NCBI GenBank assembly: GCA_943736015.1
Contig: OX031072.1
Coordinates: 9,761,501 to 9,825,500 of the forward strand
Source: Tridacna crocea
Taxonomy: Eukaryota > Mollusca > Bivalvia > Cardiida > Cardiidae
DNA: 64,000 nt
Reading direction: 5' to 3'
In this document: in pieces, positions 8,366-21,746 of the stretch
How positions within the stretch are numbered: the stretch's first letter is position 1
How the letters are laid out: every line of letters starts with the position of its first letter
Translations under genes and position numbers: made by a program
The notes under the pieces: model-generated
Databases searched by the model: none
Told to the model about the DNA's origin: nothing
The model's input: only the letters and a program-made list of their open reading frames with translations

Positions 8366-10037
8366 TGGATAATTTCAGAGAGAGAAGAGATTTGATTGGC
8401 TGATGGGAAGGGGGGGAATAGCTGTTTATTCTTATTAACCTTTTACCACACAATGACGCCTTTTAACACCCCTGAAAGAGAAGGCTTTTGAAAATAATCT
8501 GAGGAAAGGAGACAATGCAGGTTACCAGCATTTTCTCCTTTTCCCACAATGTTTACTACCCTATCAAAGAAAAAGTTGATTTTTAGTTATTCTTACATCT
8601 TATTGTATCTTTATGGCCTACTTCTAAATTCTTCAAACAAGAACAAGATTTTTTTATCGGAAAAAGTTTCCGCAACAGCAAACGGTTGCTTCTGAATTTT
8701 ATATTTTTGCGCAGCGATTAAACATAAAATTGACTTTTGACTCGCGCGGTCGTCAAAATTGGTTCAATGTTTTCGTGACCCTGGTAAGAAAACAGGGAAA
8801 AACTTTGTTTACCTTTCTTTGATTTGTTTAACAGGTATCAGTTGCCTCCGAAAGTGTCAAAGTTGATTTTACGATTTTATGCGCAACACGTATCAGTCAC
8901 ATATGGGTGAGATGGTCATCGTAACCAAATCATTGGCCCTAGTGAGAGAAAATGAAAAAGAAAAATAGAAAAATCCCTATAATTGACTTTAAGCAACAGT
9001 TGTCGTCTGCTATAAAATATATTCCGTAAGTCGATTTTGCATGTTTTCGCGGGTATGTAACCGGCACCTGCGAGACAATAGACAACCTAAATGGGTTTGT
9101 CGTCACGGTAAAAAAAGACTTGAGAAGTAAAAAACAGATATCAGAAATTAAGTTCCCTATATTTGATCCATTAAGCAACAGGTGTCATCTGCTATGAAGT
9201 GGTCCGTAAGTCGATTTTTCGCGTTTTCGCGGATACGTAACCGGAACCTATGAGACGGTTGTCAACATAAATAGATTTGTCGTCATGGTATAAAGAGATT
9301 GGAGGAAAAAAATATACATTAAAAATTTTGTTCCATTTGTTTGATTTATGCAATAAGAAGCATTCAGTCTTTTTTTAGCCACTTGTCGCATTATTTTCTG
9401 GGGTTTTCGCATGAGCGTAACTGGCACATATGAGACGGTAGTCAACGTAACTGGGTTTCTTGTTGTGGTTTGAAGAGATTAGAAAAATTACACTTCAGTT
9501 GCCTTTGTTTGATATATGCAACAGGAAGCAACTAAAAGAGTTTTCAGTCTTTTTTTAGCCACTTGTCGCAATAATTTCTGGGGCTTTTTTACACTGTACA
9601 TTGATCACTTTGGCTTATTGAAAGTTTCAATGTGCAGCATTTATTGTGGGCTGAGTTAGAAAAGCAAATCCAGTTAAGGGCTGGGGGGGTGCATCGAGGG
9701 TCTAAGGGAAGTAATTCTTGCAAGGGGCTTGAAAAGACCAAAACAAGGTCTGCTGCGCCCCTATTTTCTTAAATGTTTGGCCATTTTCAGTGAAATCTGG
9801 CATGTGTGGATGGTGCATGCCTGGCAGTTCGCCAAGGACTGCACAACAGCCTTTAAAGAAGACTTTAAATCCACTTTTATGCCTTTTTTTTCACTGTTTT
9901 TTATCGAGAAATTATGGCGCCATTTTGGAGCGATTTTGAAGCTCTCTGATTGGCTGTTGGATATCTGATTGGCTATTGGTTCCCATTCTGATTTGGCTCC
10001 TTGGTTCCCATTCTGATTTCCTTAAAGCTTCTCTGAT
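8366..10037 (+). repeat. Satellite unit M6
   Basis: 1,672 bp, G7/G7. One private change, A9571, in the second copy of the 41-bp internal duplication. Confidence 0.96.
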
Positions 10038-11711
10038 TGGATAATTTCAGAGAGAGAAGAGATTTGATTGGCTGATGGGAAGGGGGGGGGAATAGCTGTT
10101 TATTCTTATTAACCTTTTACCACACAATGACGCCTTTTAACACCCTTGAAAGAGAAGGCTTTTGAAAATAATCTGAGGAAAGGAGACAATGCAGGTTACC
10201 AGCATTTTCTCCTTTTCCCACAATGTTTACTACCCTATCAAAGAAAAAGTTGATTTTTAGTTATTCTTACATCTTATTGTATCTTTATGGCCTACTTCTA
10301 AATTCTTCAAACAAGAACAAGATTTTTTTATCGGAAAAAGTTTCCGCAACAGCAAACGGTTGCTTCTGAATTTTATATTTTTGCGCAGCGATTAAACATA
10401 AAATTGACTTTTGACTCGCGCGGTCGTCAAAATTGGTTCAATGTTTTCGTGACCCTGGTAAGAAAACAGGGAAAAACTTTGTTTACCTTTCTTTGATTTG
10501 TTTAACAGGTATCAGTTGCCTCCGAAAGTGTCAAAGTTGATTTTACGATTTTATGCACAACACGTATCAGTCACATATGGGTGAGATGGTCATCGTAACC
10601 AAATCATTGGCCCTAGTGAGAGAAAATGAAAAAGAAAAATAGAAAAATCCCTATAATTGACTTTAAGCAACAGTTGTCGTCTGCTATAAAATATATTCCG
10701 TAAGTCGATTTTGCATGTTTTCGCGGGTATGTAACCAGCACCTGCGAGACAATAGACAACCTAAATGGGTTTGTCGTCACGGTAAAAAAAGACTTGAGAA
10801 GTAAAAAACAGATATCAGAAATTAAGTTCCCTATATTTGATCCATTAAGCAACAGGTGTCATCTGCTATGAAGTGGTCCGTAAGTCGATTTTTCGCGTTT
10901 TCGCGGATACGTAACCGGAACCTATGAGACGGTTGTCAACATAAATAGATTTGTCGTCATGGTATAAAGAGATTGGAGGAAAAAAATATACATTAAAAAT
11001 TTTGTTCCATTTGTTTGATTTATGCAATAAGAAGCATTCAGTCTTTTTTTAGCCACTTGTCGCATTATTTTCTGGGGTTTTCGCATGAGCGTAACTGGCA
11101 CATATGAGACGGTAGTCAACGTAACTGGGTTTCTTGTTGTGGTTTGAAGAGATTAGAAAAATTACACTTCAGTTGCCTTTGTTTGATATATGCAACAGGA
11201 AGCAACTAAAAGAGTTTTCAGTCTTTTTTTAGCCACTTGTCGCATTAATTTCTGGGGCTTTTTCACACTGTACATTGATCACTTTGGCTTATTGAAAGTT
11301 TCAATGTGCAGCATTTATTGTGGGCTGAGTTAGAAAAGCAAATCCAGTTAAGGGCTGGGGGGGTGCATCGAGGGTCTAAGGGAAGTAATTCTTGCAAGGG
11401 GCTTGAAAAGACCAAAACAAGGTCTGCTGCGCCCCTATTTTCTTAAATGTTTGGCCATTTTCAGTGAAATCTGGCATGTGTGGATGGTGCATGCCTGGCA
11501 GTTCGCCAAGGACTGCACAACAGCCTTTAAAGAAGACTTTAAATCCACTTTTATGCCTTTTCTTTCACTGTTTTTTATCGAGAAATTATGGCGCCATTTT
11601 GGAGCGATTTTGAAGCTCTCTGATTGGCTGTTGGATATCTGATTGGCTATTGGTTCCCATTCTGATTTGGCTCCTTGGTTCCCATTCTGATTTCCTTAAA
11701 GCTTCTCTGAT
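10038..11711 (+). repeat. Satellite unit M7
   Basis: 1,674 bp, G9/G7. It shares T10146 and C11264 with M5, and C11562 with M2. Private changes are A10557 and A10737. This looks like a mosaic of neighbouring variants. Confidence 0.96.
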
Positions 11712-13384
11712 TGGATAATTTCAGAGAGAGAAGAGATTTGATTGGCTGATGGGAAGGGGGGGGAATAGCTGTTTATTCTTATTAACCTTTTACCACACAA
11801 TGACGCCTTTTAACACCCCTGAAAGAGAAGGCTTTTGAAAATAATCTGAGGAAAGGAGACAATGCAGGTTACCAGCATTTTCTCCTTTTCCCACAATGTT
11901 TACTACCCTATCAAAGAAAAAGTTGATTTTTAGTTATTCTTACATCTTATTGTATCTTTATGGCCTACTTCTAAATTCTTCAAACAAGAACAAGATTTTT
12001 TTATCGGAAAAAGTTTCCGCAACAGCAAACGGTTGCTTCTGAATTTTATATTTTTGCGCAGCGATTAAACATAAAATTGACTTTTGACTCGCGCGGTCGT
12101 CAAAATTGGTTCAATGTTTTCGTGACCCTGGTAAGAAAACAGGGAAAAACTTTGTTTACCTTTCTTTGATTTGTTTAACAGGTATCAGTTGCCTCCGAAA
12201 GTGTCAAAGTTGATTTTACGATTTTATGCGCAACACGTATCAGTCACATATGGGTGAGATGGTCATCGTAACCAAATCATTGGCCCTAGTGAGAGAAAAT
12301 GAAAAAGAAAAATAGAAAAATCCCTATAATTGACTTTAAGCAACAGTTGTCGTCTGCTATAAAATATATTCCGTAAGTCGATTTTGCATGTTTTCGCGGG
12401 TATGTAACCGGCACCTGCGAGACAATAGACAACCTAAATGGGTTTGTCGTCACGGTAAAAAAAGACTTGAGAAGTAAAAAACAGATATCAGAAATTAAGT
12501 TCCCTATATTTGATCCATTAAGCAACAGGTGTCATCTGCTATGAAGTGGTCCGTAAGTCGATTTTTCGCGTTTTCGCGGATACGTAACCGGAACCTATGA
12601 GACGGTTGTCAACATAAATAGATTTGTCGTCATGGTATAAAGAGATTGGAGGAAAAAAATATACATTAAAATTTTTGTTCCATTTGTTTGATTTATGCAA
12701 TAAGAAGCATTCAGTCTTTTTTTAGCCACTTGTCGCATTATTTTCTGGGGTTTTCGCATGAGCGTAACTGGCACATATGAGACGGTAGTCAACGTAACTG
12801 GGTTTCTTGTTGTGGTTTGAAGAGATTAGAAAAATTACACTTCAGTTGCCTTTGTTTGATATATGCAACAGGAAGCAACTAAAAGAGTTTTCAGTCTTTT
12901 TTTAGCCACTTGTCGCATTAATTTCTGGGGCTTTTTTACACTGTACATTGATCACTTTGGCTTATTGAAAGTTTCAATGTGCAGCATTTATTGTGGGCTG
13001 AGTTAGAAAAGCAAATCCAGTTAAGGGCTGGGGGGGTGCATCGAGGGTCTAAGGGAAGTAATTCTTGCAAGGGGCTTGAAAAGACCAAAACAAGGTCTGC
13101 TGCGCCCCTATTTTCTTAAATGTTTGGCCATTTTCAGTGAAATCTGGCATGTGTGGATGGTGCATGCCTGGCAGTTCGCCAAGGACTGCACAACAGCCTT
13201 TAAAGAAGACTTTAAATCCACTTTTATGCCTTTTTTTTCACTGTTTTTTATCGAGAAATTATGGCGCCATTTTGGAGCGATTTTGAAGCTCTCTGATTGG
13301 CTGTTGGATATCTGATTGGCTATTGGTTCCCATTCTGATTTGGCTCCTTGGTTCCCATTCTGATTTCCTTAAAGCTTCTCTGAT
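11712..13384 (+). repeat. Satellite unit M8
   Basis: 1,673 bp, G8/G7. A single private change, T12672, in the A/T run before GTTCC. Confidence 0.96.
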
Positions 13385-15056
13385 TGGATAATTTCAGAGA
13401 GAGAAGAGATTTGATTGGCTGATGGGAAGGGGGGGGAATAGCTGTTTATTCTTATTAACCTTTTACCACACAATGACGCCTTTTAACACCCCTGAAAGAG
13501 AAGGCTTTTGAAAATAATCTGAGGAAAGGAGACAATGCAGGTTACCAGCATTTTCTCCTTTTCCCACAATGTTTACTACCCTATCAAAGAAAAAGTTGAT
13601 TTTTAGTTATTCTTACATCTTATTGTATCTTTATGGCCTACTTCTAAATTCTTCAAACAAGAACAAGATTTTTTTATCGGAAAAAGTTTCCGCAACAGCA
13701 AACGGTTGCTTCTGAATTTTATATTTTTGCGCAGCGATTAAACATAAAATTGACTTTTGACTCGCGCGGTCGTCAAAATTGGTTCAATGTTTTCGTGACC
13801 CTGGTAAGAAAACAGGGAAAAACTTTGTTTACCTTTCTTTGATTTGTTTAACAGGTATCAGTTGCCTCCGAAAGTGTCAAAGTTGATTTTACGATTTTAT
13901 GCGCAACACGTATCAGTCACATATGGGTGAGATGGTCATCGTAACCAAATCATAGGCCCTAGTGAGAGAAAATGAAAAAGAAAAATAGAAAAATCCCTAT
14001 AATTGACTTTAAGCAACAGTTGTCGTCTGCTATAAAATATATTCCGTAAGTCGATTTTGCATGTTTTCGCGGGTATGTAACCGGCACCTGCGAGACAATA
14101 GACAACCTAAATGGGTTTGTCGTCACGGTAAAAAAAGACTTGAGAAGTAAAAAACAGATATCAGAAATTAAGTTCCCTATATTTGATCCATTAAGCAACA
14201 GGTGTCATCTGCTATGAAGTGGTCCGTAAGTCGATTTTTTGCGTTTTCGCGGATACGTAACCGGAACCTATGAGACGGTTGTCAACATAAATAGATTTGT
14301 CGTCATGGTATAAAGAGATTGGAGGAAAAAAATATACATTAAAAATTTTGTTCCATTTGTTTGATTTATGCAATAAGAAGCATTCAGTCTTTTTTTAGCC
14401 ACTTGTCGCATTATTTTCTGGGGTTTTCGCATGAGCGTAACTGGCACATATGAGACGGTAGTCAACGTAACTGGGTTTCTTGTTGTGGTTTGAAGAGATT
14501 AGAAAAATTACACTTCAGTTGCCTTTGTTTGATATATGCAACAGGAAGCAACTAAAAGAGTTTTCAGTCTTTTTTTAGCCACTTGTCGCATTAATTTCTG
14601 GGGCTTTTTTACACTGTACATTGATCACTTTGGCTTATTGAAAGTTTCAATGTGCAGCATTTATTGTGGGCTGAGTTAGAAAAGCAAATCCAGTTAAGGG
14701 CTGGGGGGTGCATCGAGGGTCTAAGGGAAGTAATTCTTGCAAGGGGCTTGAAAAGACCAAAACAAGGTCTGCTGCGCCCCTATTTTCTTAAATGTTTGGC
14801 CATTTTCAGTGAAATCTGGCATGTGTGGATGGTGCATGCCTGGCAGTTCGCCAAGGACTGCACAACAGCCTTTAAAGAAGACTTTAAATCCACTTTTATG
14901 CCTTTTTTTTCACTGTTTTTTATCGAGAAATTATGGCGCCATTTTGGAGCGATTTTGAAGCTCTCTGATTGGCTGTTGGATATCTGATTGGCTATTGGTT
15001 CCCATTCTGATTTGGCTCCTTGGTTCCCATTCTGATTTCCTTAAAGCTTCTCTGAT
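13385..15056 (+). repeat. Satellite unit M9
   Basis: 1,672 bp, G8/G6. It carries A13954 (CATAGG) and T14240 (TTTTTTGCG), two markers also found in the 61-bp-deletion units, and the first G6 second run in the array. Confidence 0.96.
14652..14987 (+). other. Open frame of 111 codons, probably non-coding
   Basis: Longest recurrent plus-strand frame, shown in M9. It would need a GTG start and is open only when G-run 2 is G6 or G9; in G7 or G8 units the frame is cut to 79 codons starting at TTG, and in M4 to 63. The translation has many W and F residues and no motif I recognise. No ATG start, splice structure or frame-preserving indel pattern supports translation. I consider it a by-product of the satellite sequence. 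Confidence 0.8.
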
Positions 15057-16728
15057 TGGATAATTTCAGAGAGAGAAGAGATTTGATTGGCTGATGGGAA
15101 GGGGGGGAATAGCTGTTTATTCTTATTAACCTTTTACCACACAATGACGCCTTTTAACACCCCTGAAAGAGAAGGCTTTTGAAAATAATCTGAGGAAAGG
15201 AGACAATGCAGGTTACCAGCATTTTCTCCTTTTCCCACAATGTTTACTACCCTATCAAAGAAAAAGTTGATTTTTAGTTATTCTTACATCTTATTGTATC
15301 TTTATGGCCTACTTCTAAATTCTTCAAACAAGAACAAGATTTTTTTATCGGAAAAAGTTTCCGCAACAGCAAACGGTTGCTTCTGAATTTTATATTTTTG
15401 CGCAGCGATTAAACATAAAATTGACTTTTGACTCGCGCGGTCGTCAAAATTGGTTCAATGTTTTCGTGACCCTGGTAAGAAAACAGGGAAAAACTTTGTT
15501 TACCTTTCTTTGATTTGTTTAACAGGTATCAGTTGCCTCCGAAAGTGTCAAAGTTGATTTTACGATTTTATGCGCAACACGTATCAGTCACATATGGGTG
15601 AGATGGTCATCGTAACCAAATCATAGGCCCTAGTGAGAGAAAATGAAAAAGAAAAATAGAAAAATCCCTATAATTGACTTTAAGCAACAGTTGTCGTCTG
15701 CTATAAAATATATTCCGTAAGTCGATTTTGCATGTTTTCGCGGGTATGTAACCGGCACCTGCGAGACAATAGACAACCTAAATGGGTTTGTCGTCACGGT
15801 AAAAAAAGACTTGAGAAGTAAAAAACAGATATCAGAAATTAAGTTCCCTATATTTGATCCATTAAGCAACAGGTGTCATCTGCTATGAAGTGGTCCGTAA
15901 GTCGATTTTTTGCGTTTTCGCGGATACGTAACCGGAACCTATGAGACGGTTGTCAACATAAATAGATTTGTCGTCATGGTATAAAGAGATTGGAGGAAAA
16001 AAATATACATTAAAAATTTTGTTCCATTTGTTTGATTTATGCAATAAGAAGCATTCAGTCTTTTTTTAGCCACTTGTCGCATTATTTTCTGGGGTTTTCG
16101 CATGAGCGTAACTGGCACATATGAGACGGTAGTCAACGTAACTGGGTTTCTTGTTGTGGTTTGAAGAGATTAGAAAAATTACACTTCAGTTGCCTTTGTT
16201 TGATATATGCAACAGGAAGCAACTAAAAGAGTTTTCAGTCTTTTTTCAGCCACTTGTCGCATTAATTTCTGGGGCTTTTTTACACTGTACATTGATCACT
16301 TTGGCTTATTGAAAGTTTCAATGTGCAGCATTTATTGTGGGCTGAGTTAGAAAAGCAAATCCAGTTAAGGGCTGGGGGGGTGCATCGAGGGTCTAAGGGA
16401 AGTAATTCTTGCAAGGGGCTTGAAAAGACCAAAACAAGGTCTGCTGCGCCCCTATTTTCTTAAATGTTTGGCCATTTTCAGTGAAATCTGGCATGTGTGG
16501 ATGGTGCATGCCTGGCAGTTCGCCAAGGACTGCACAACAGCCTTTAAAGAAGACTTTAAATCCACTTTTATGCCTTTTTTTTCACTGTTTTTTATCGAGA
16601 AATTATGGCGCCATTTTGGAGCGATTTTGAAGCTCTCTGATTGGCTGTTGGATATCTGATTGGCTATTGGTTCCCATTCTGATTTGGCTCCTTGGTTCCC
16701 ATTCTGATTTCCTTAAAGCTTCTCTGAT
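15057..16728 (+). repeat. Satellite unit M10, first unit of the 9,971-bp higher-order repeat
   Basis: 1,672 bp, G7/G7. Markers: A15625 (CATAGG), T15911 (TTTTTTGCG), and C16247 (TTTTTTCAGCC in the second 41-bp copy). M16 repeats the last two exactly 9,971 bp later but lacks the first, so the duplicated match starts between 15,625 and 15,911. Confidence 0.96.
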
Positions 16729-18401
16729 TGGATAATTTCAGAGAGAGAAGAGATTTGATTGGCTGATGGGAAGGGGGGGAATAGCTGTTTATTCTTATTA
16801 ACCTTTTACCACACAATGACGCCTTTTAACACCCCTGAAAGAGAAGGCTTTTGAAAATAATCTGAGGAAAGGAGACAATGCAGGTTACCAGCATTTTCTC
16901 CTTTTCCCACAATGTTTACTACCCTATCAAAGAAAAAGTTGATTTTTAGTTATTCTTACATCTTATTGTATCTTTATGGCCTACTTCTAAATTCTTCAAA
17001 CAAGAACAAGATTTTTTTATCGGAAAAAGTTTCCGCAACAGCAAACGGTTGCTTCTGAATTTTATATTTTTGCGCAGCGATTAAACATAAAATTGACTTT
17101 TGACTCGCGCGGTCGTCAAAATTGGTTCAATGTTTTCGTGACCCTGGTAAGAAAACAGGGAAAAACTTTGTTTACCTTTCTTTGATTTGTTTAACAGGTA
17201 TCAGTTGCCTCCGAAAGTGTCAAAGTTGATTTTACGATTTTATGCGCAACACGTATCAGTCACATATGGGTGAGATGGTCATCGTAACCAAATCATTGGC
17301 CCTAGTGAGAGAAAATGAAAAAGAAAAATAGAAAAATCCCTATAATTGACTTTAAGCAACAGTTGTCGTCTGCTATAAAATATATTCCGTAAGTCGATTT
17401 TGCATGTTTTCGCGGGTATGTAACCGGCACCTGCGAGACAATAGACAACCTAAATGGGTTTGTCGTCACGGTAAAAAAAGACTTGAGAAGTAAAAAACAG
17501 ATATCAGAAATTAAGTTCCCTATATTTGATCCATTAAGCAACAGGTGTCATCTGCTATGAAGTGGTCCGTAAGTCGATTTTTCGCGTTTTCGCGGATACG
17601 TAACCGGAACCTATGAGACGGTTGTCAACATAAATAGATTTGTCGTCATGGTATAAAGAGATTGGAGGAAAAAAATATACATTAAAAATTTTGTTCCATT
17701 TGTTTGATTTATGCAATAAGAAGCATTCAGTCTTTTTTTAGCCACTTGTCGCATTATTTTCTGGGGTTTTCGCATGAGCGTAACTGGCACATATGAGACG
17801 GTAGTCAACGTAACTGGGTTTCTTGTTGTGGTTTGAAGAGATTAGAAAAATTACACTTCAGTTGCCTTTGTTTGATATATGCAACAGGAAGCAACTAAAA
17901 GAGTTTTCAGTCTTTTTTTAGCCACTTGTCGCATTAATTTCTGGGGCTTTTTTACACTGTACATTGATCACTTTGGCTTATTGAAAGTTTCAATGTGCAG
18001 CATTTATTGTGGGCTGAGTTAGAAAAGCAAATCCAGTTAAGGGCTGGGGGGGGTGCATCGAGGGTCTAAGGGAAGTAATTCTTGCAAGGGGCTTGAAAAG
18101 ACCAAAACAAGGTCTGCTGCGCCCCTATTTTCTTAAATGTTTGGCCATTTTCAGTGAAATCTGGCATGTGTGGATGGTGCATGCCTGGCAGTTCGCCAAG
18201 GACTGCACAACAGCCTTTAAAGAAGACTTTAAATCCACTTTTATGCCTTTTTTTTCACTGTTTTTTATCGAGAAATTATGGCGCCATTTTGGAGCGATTT
18301 TGAAGCTCTCTGATTGGCTGTTGGATATCTGATTGGCTATTGGTTCCCATTCTGATTTGGCTCCTTGGTTCCCATTCTGATTTCCTTAAAGCTTCTCTGA
18401 T
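16729..18401 (+). repeat. Satellite unit M11
   Basis: 1,673 bp, G7/G8. Counterpart M17 has the same length and the same G7/G8 state. Confidence 0.96.
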
Positions 18402-20074
18402 TGGATAATTTCAGAGAGAGAAGAGATTTGATTGGCTGATGGGAAGGGGGGGGAATAGCTGTTTATTCTTATTAACCTTTTACCACACAATGACGCCTTT
18501 TAACACCCCTGAAAGAGAAGGCTTTTGAAAATAATCTGAGGAAAGGAGACAATGCAGGTTACCAGCATTTTCTCCTTTTCCCACAATGTTTACTACCCTA
18601 TCAAAGAAAAAGTTGATTTTTAGTTATTCTTACATCTTATTGTATCTTTATGGCCTACTTCTAAATTCTTCAAACAAGAACAAGATTTTTTTATCGGAAA
18701 AAGTTTCCGCAACAGCAAACGGTTGCTTCTGAATTTTATATTTTTGCGCAGCGATTAAACATAAAATTGACTTTTGACTCGCGCGGTCGTCAAAATTGGT
18801 TCAATGTTTTCGTGACCCTGGTAAGAAAACAGGGAAAAACTTTGTTTACCTTTCTTTGATTTGTTTAACAGGTATCAGTTGCCTCCGAAAGTGTCAAAGT
18901 TGATTTTACGATTTTATGCGCAACACGTATCAGTCACATATGGGTGAGATGGTCATTGTAACCAAATCATTGGCCCTAGTGAGAGAAAATGAAAAAGAAA
19001 AATAGAAAAATCCCTATAATTGACTTTAAGCAACAGTTGTCGTCTGCTATAAAATATATTCCGTAAGTCGATTTTGCATGTTTTCGCGGGTATGTAACCG
19101 GCACCTGCGAGACAATAGACAACCTAAATGGGTTTGTCGTCACGGTAAAAAAAGACTTGAGAAGTAAAAAACAGATATCAGAAATTAAGTTCCCTATATT
19201 TGATCCATTAAGCAACAGGTGTCATCTGCTATGAAGTGGTCCGTAAGTCGATTTTTCGCGTTTTCGCGGATACGTAACCGGAACCTATGAGACGGTTGTC
19301 AACATAAATAGATTTGTCGTCATGGTATAAAGAGATTGGAGGAAAAAAATATACATTAAAAATTTTGTTCCATTTGTTTGATTTATGCAATAAGAAGCAT
19401 TCAGTCTTTTTTTAGCCACTTGTCGCATTATTTTCTGGGGTTTTCGCATGAGCGTAACTGGCACATATGAGACGGTAGTCAACGTAACTGGGTTTCTTGT
19501 TGTGGTTTGAAGAGATTAGAAAAATTACACTTCAGTTGCCTTTGTTTGATATATGCAACAGGAAGCAACTAAAAGAGTTTTCAGTCTTTTTTTAGCCACT
19601 TGTCGCATTAATTTCTGGGGCTTTTTCACACTGTACATTGATCACTTTGGCTTATTGAAAGTTTCAATGTGCAGCATTTATTGTGGGCTGAGTTAGAAAA
19701 GCAAATCCAGTTAAGGGCTGGGGGGGTGCATCGAGGGTCTAAGGGAAGTAATTCTTGCAAGGGGCTTGAAAAGACCAAAACAAGGTCTGCTGCGCCCCTA
19801 TTTTCTTAAATGTTTGGCCATTTTCAGTGAAATCTGGCATGTGTGGATGGTGCATGCCTGGCAGTTCGCCAAGGACTGCACAACAGCCTTTAAAGAAGAC
19901 TTTAAATCCACTTTTATGCCTTTTTTTTCACTGTTTTTTATCGAGAAATTATGGCGCCATTTTGGAGCGATTTTGAAGCTCTCTGATTGGCTGTTGGATA
20001 TCTGATTGGCTATTGGTTCCCATTCTGATTTGGCTCCTTGGTTCCCATTCTGATTTCCTTAAAGCTTCTCTGAT
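18402..20074 (+). repeat. Satellite unit M12
   Basis: 1,673 bp, G8/G7. T18957 (GGTCATTG) and C19627 (CTTTTTCACAC). T18957 is shared only with M18, 9,971 bp downstream. Confidence 0.96.
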
Positions 20075-21746
20075 TGGATAATTTCAGAGAGAGAAGAGAT
20101 TTGATTGGCTGATGGGAAGGGGGGGGAATAGCTGTTTATTCTTATTAACCTTTTACCACACAATGACGCCTTTTAACACCCCTGAAAGAGAAGGCTTTTG
20201 AAAATAATCTGAGGAAAGGAGACAATGCAGGTTACCAGCATTTTCTCCTTTTCCCACAATGTTTACTACCCTATCAAAGAAAAAGTTGATTTTTAGTTAT
20301 TCTTACATCTTATTGTATCTTTATGGCCTACTTCTAAATTCTTCAAACAAGAACAAGATTTTTTTATCGGAAAAAGTTTCCGCAACAGCAAACGGTTGCT
20401 TCTGAATTTTATATTTTTGCGCAGCGATTAAACATAAAATTGACTTTTGACTCGCGCGGTCGTCAAAATTGGTTCAATGTTTTCGTGACCCTGGTAAGAA
20501 AACAGGGAAAAACTTTGTTTACCTTTCTTTGATTTGTTTAACAGGTATCAGTTGCCTCCGAAAGTGTCAAAGTTGATTTTACGATTTTATGCGCAACACG
20601 TATCAGTCACATATGGGTGAGATGGTCATCGTAACCAAATCATAGGCCCTAGTGAGAGAAAATGAAAAAGAAAAATAGAAAAATCCCTATAATTGACTTT
20701 AAGCAACAGTTGTCGTCTGCTATAAAATATATTCCGTAAGTCGATTTTGCATGTTTTCGCGGGTATGTAACCGGCACCTGCGAGACAATAGACAACCTAA
20801 ATGGGTTTGTCGTCACGGTAAAAAAAGACTTGAGAAGTAAAAAACAGATATCAGAAATTAAGTTCCCTATATTTGATCCATTAAGCAACAGGTGTCATCT
20901 GCTATGAAGTGGTCCGTAAGTCGATTTTTCGCGTTTTCGCGGATACGTAACCGGAACCTATGAGACGGTTGTCAACATAAATAGATTTGTCGTCATGGTA
21001 TAAAGAGATTGGAGGAAAAAAATATACATTAAAAATTTTGTTCCATTTGTTTGATTTATGCAATAAGAAGCATTCAGTCTTTTTTTAGCCACTTGTCGCA
21101 TTATTTTCTGGGGTTTTCGCATGAGCGTAACTGGCACATATGAGACGGTAGTCAACGTAACTGGGTTTCTTGTTGTGGTTTGAAGAGATTAGAAAAATTA
21201 CACTTCAGTTGCCTTTGTTTGATATATGCAACAGGAAGCAACTAAAAGAGTTTTCAGTCTTTTTTTAGCCACTTGTCGCATTAATTTCTGGGGCTTTTTT
21301 ACACTGTACATTGATCACTTTGGCTTATTGAAAGTTTCAATGTGCAGCATTTATTGTGGGCTGAGTTAGAAAAGCAAATCCAGTTAAGGGCTGGGGGGTG
21401 CATCGAGGGTCTAAGGGAAGTAATTCTTGCAAGGGGCTTGAAAAGACCAAAACAAGGTCTGCTGCGCCCCTATTTTCTTAAATGTTTGGCCATTTTCAGT
21501 GAAATCTGGCATGTGTGGATGGTGCATGCCTGGCAGTTCGCCAAGGACTGCACAACAGCCTTTAAAGAAGACTTTAAATCCACTTTTATGCCTTTTTTTT
21601 CACTGTTTTTTATCGAGAAATTATGGCGCCATTTTGGAGCGATTTTGAAGCTCTCTGATTGGCTGTTGGATATCTGATTGGCTATTGGTTCCCATTCTGA
21701 TTTGGCTCCTTGGTTCCCATTCTGATTTCCTTAAAGCTTCTCTGAT
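20075..21746 (+). repeat. Satellite unit M13
   Basis: 1,672 bp, G8/G6, with A20644 (CATAGG). Counterpart of M19. It directly precedes a deletion unit, as M19 and M24 do. Confidence 0.96.
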
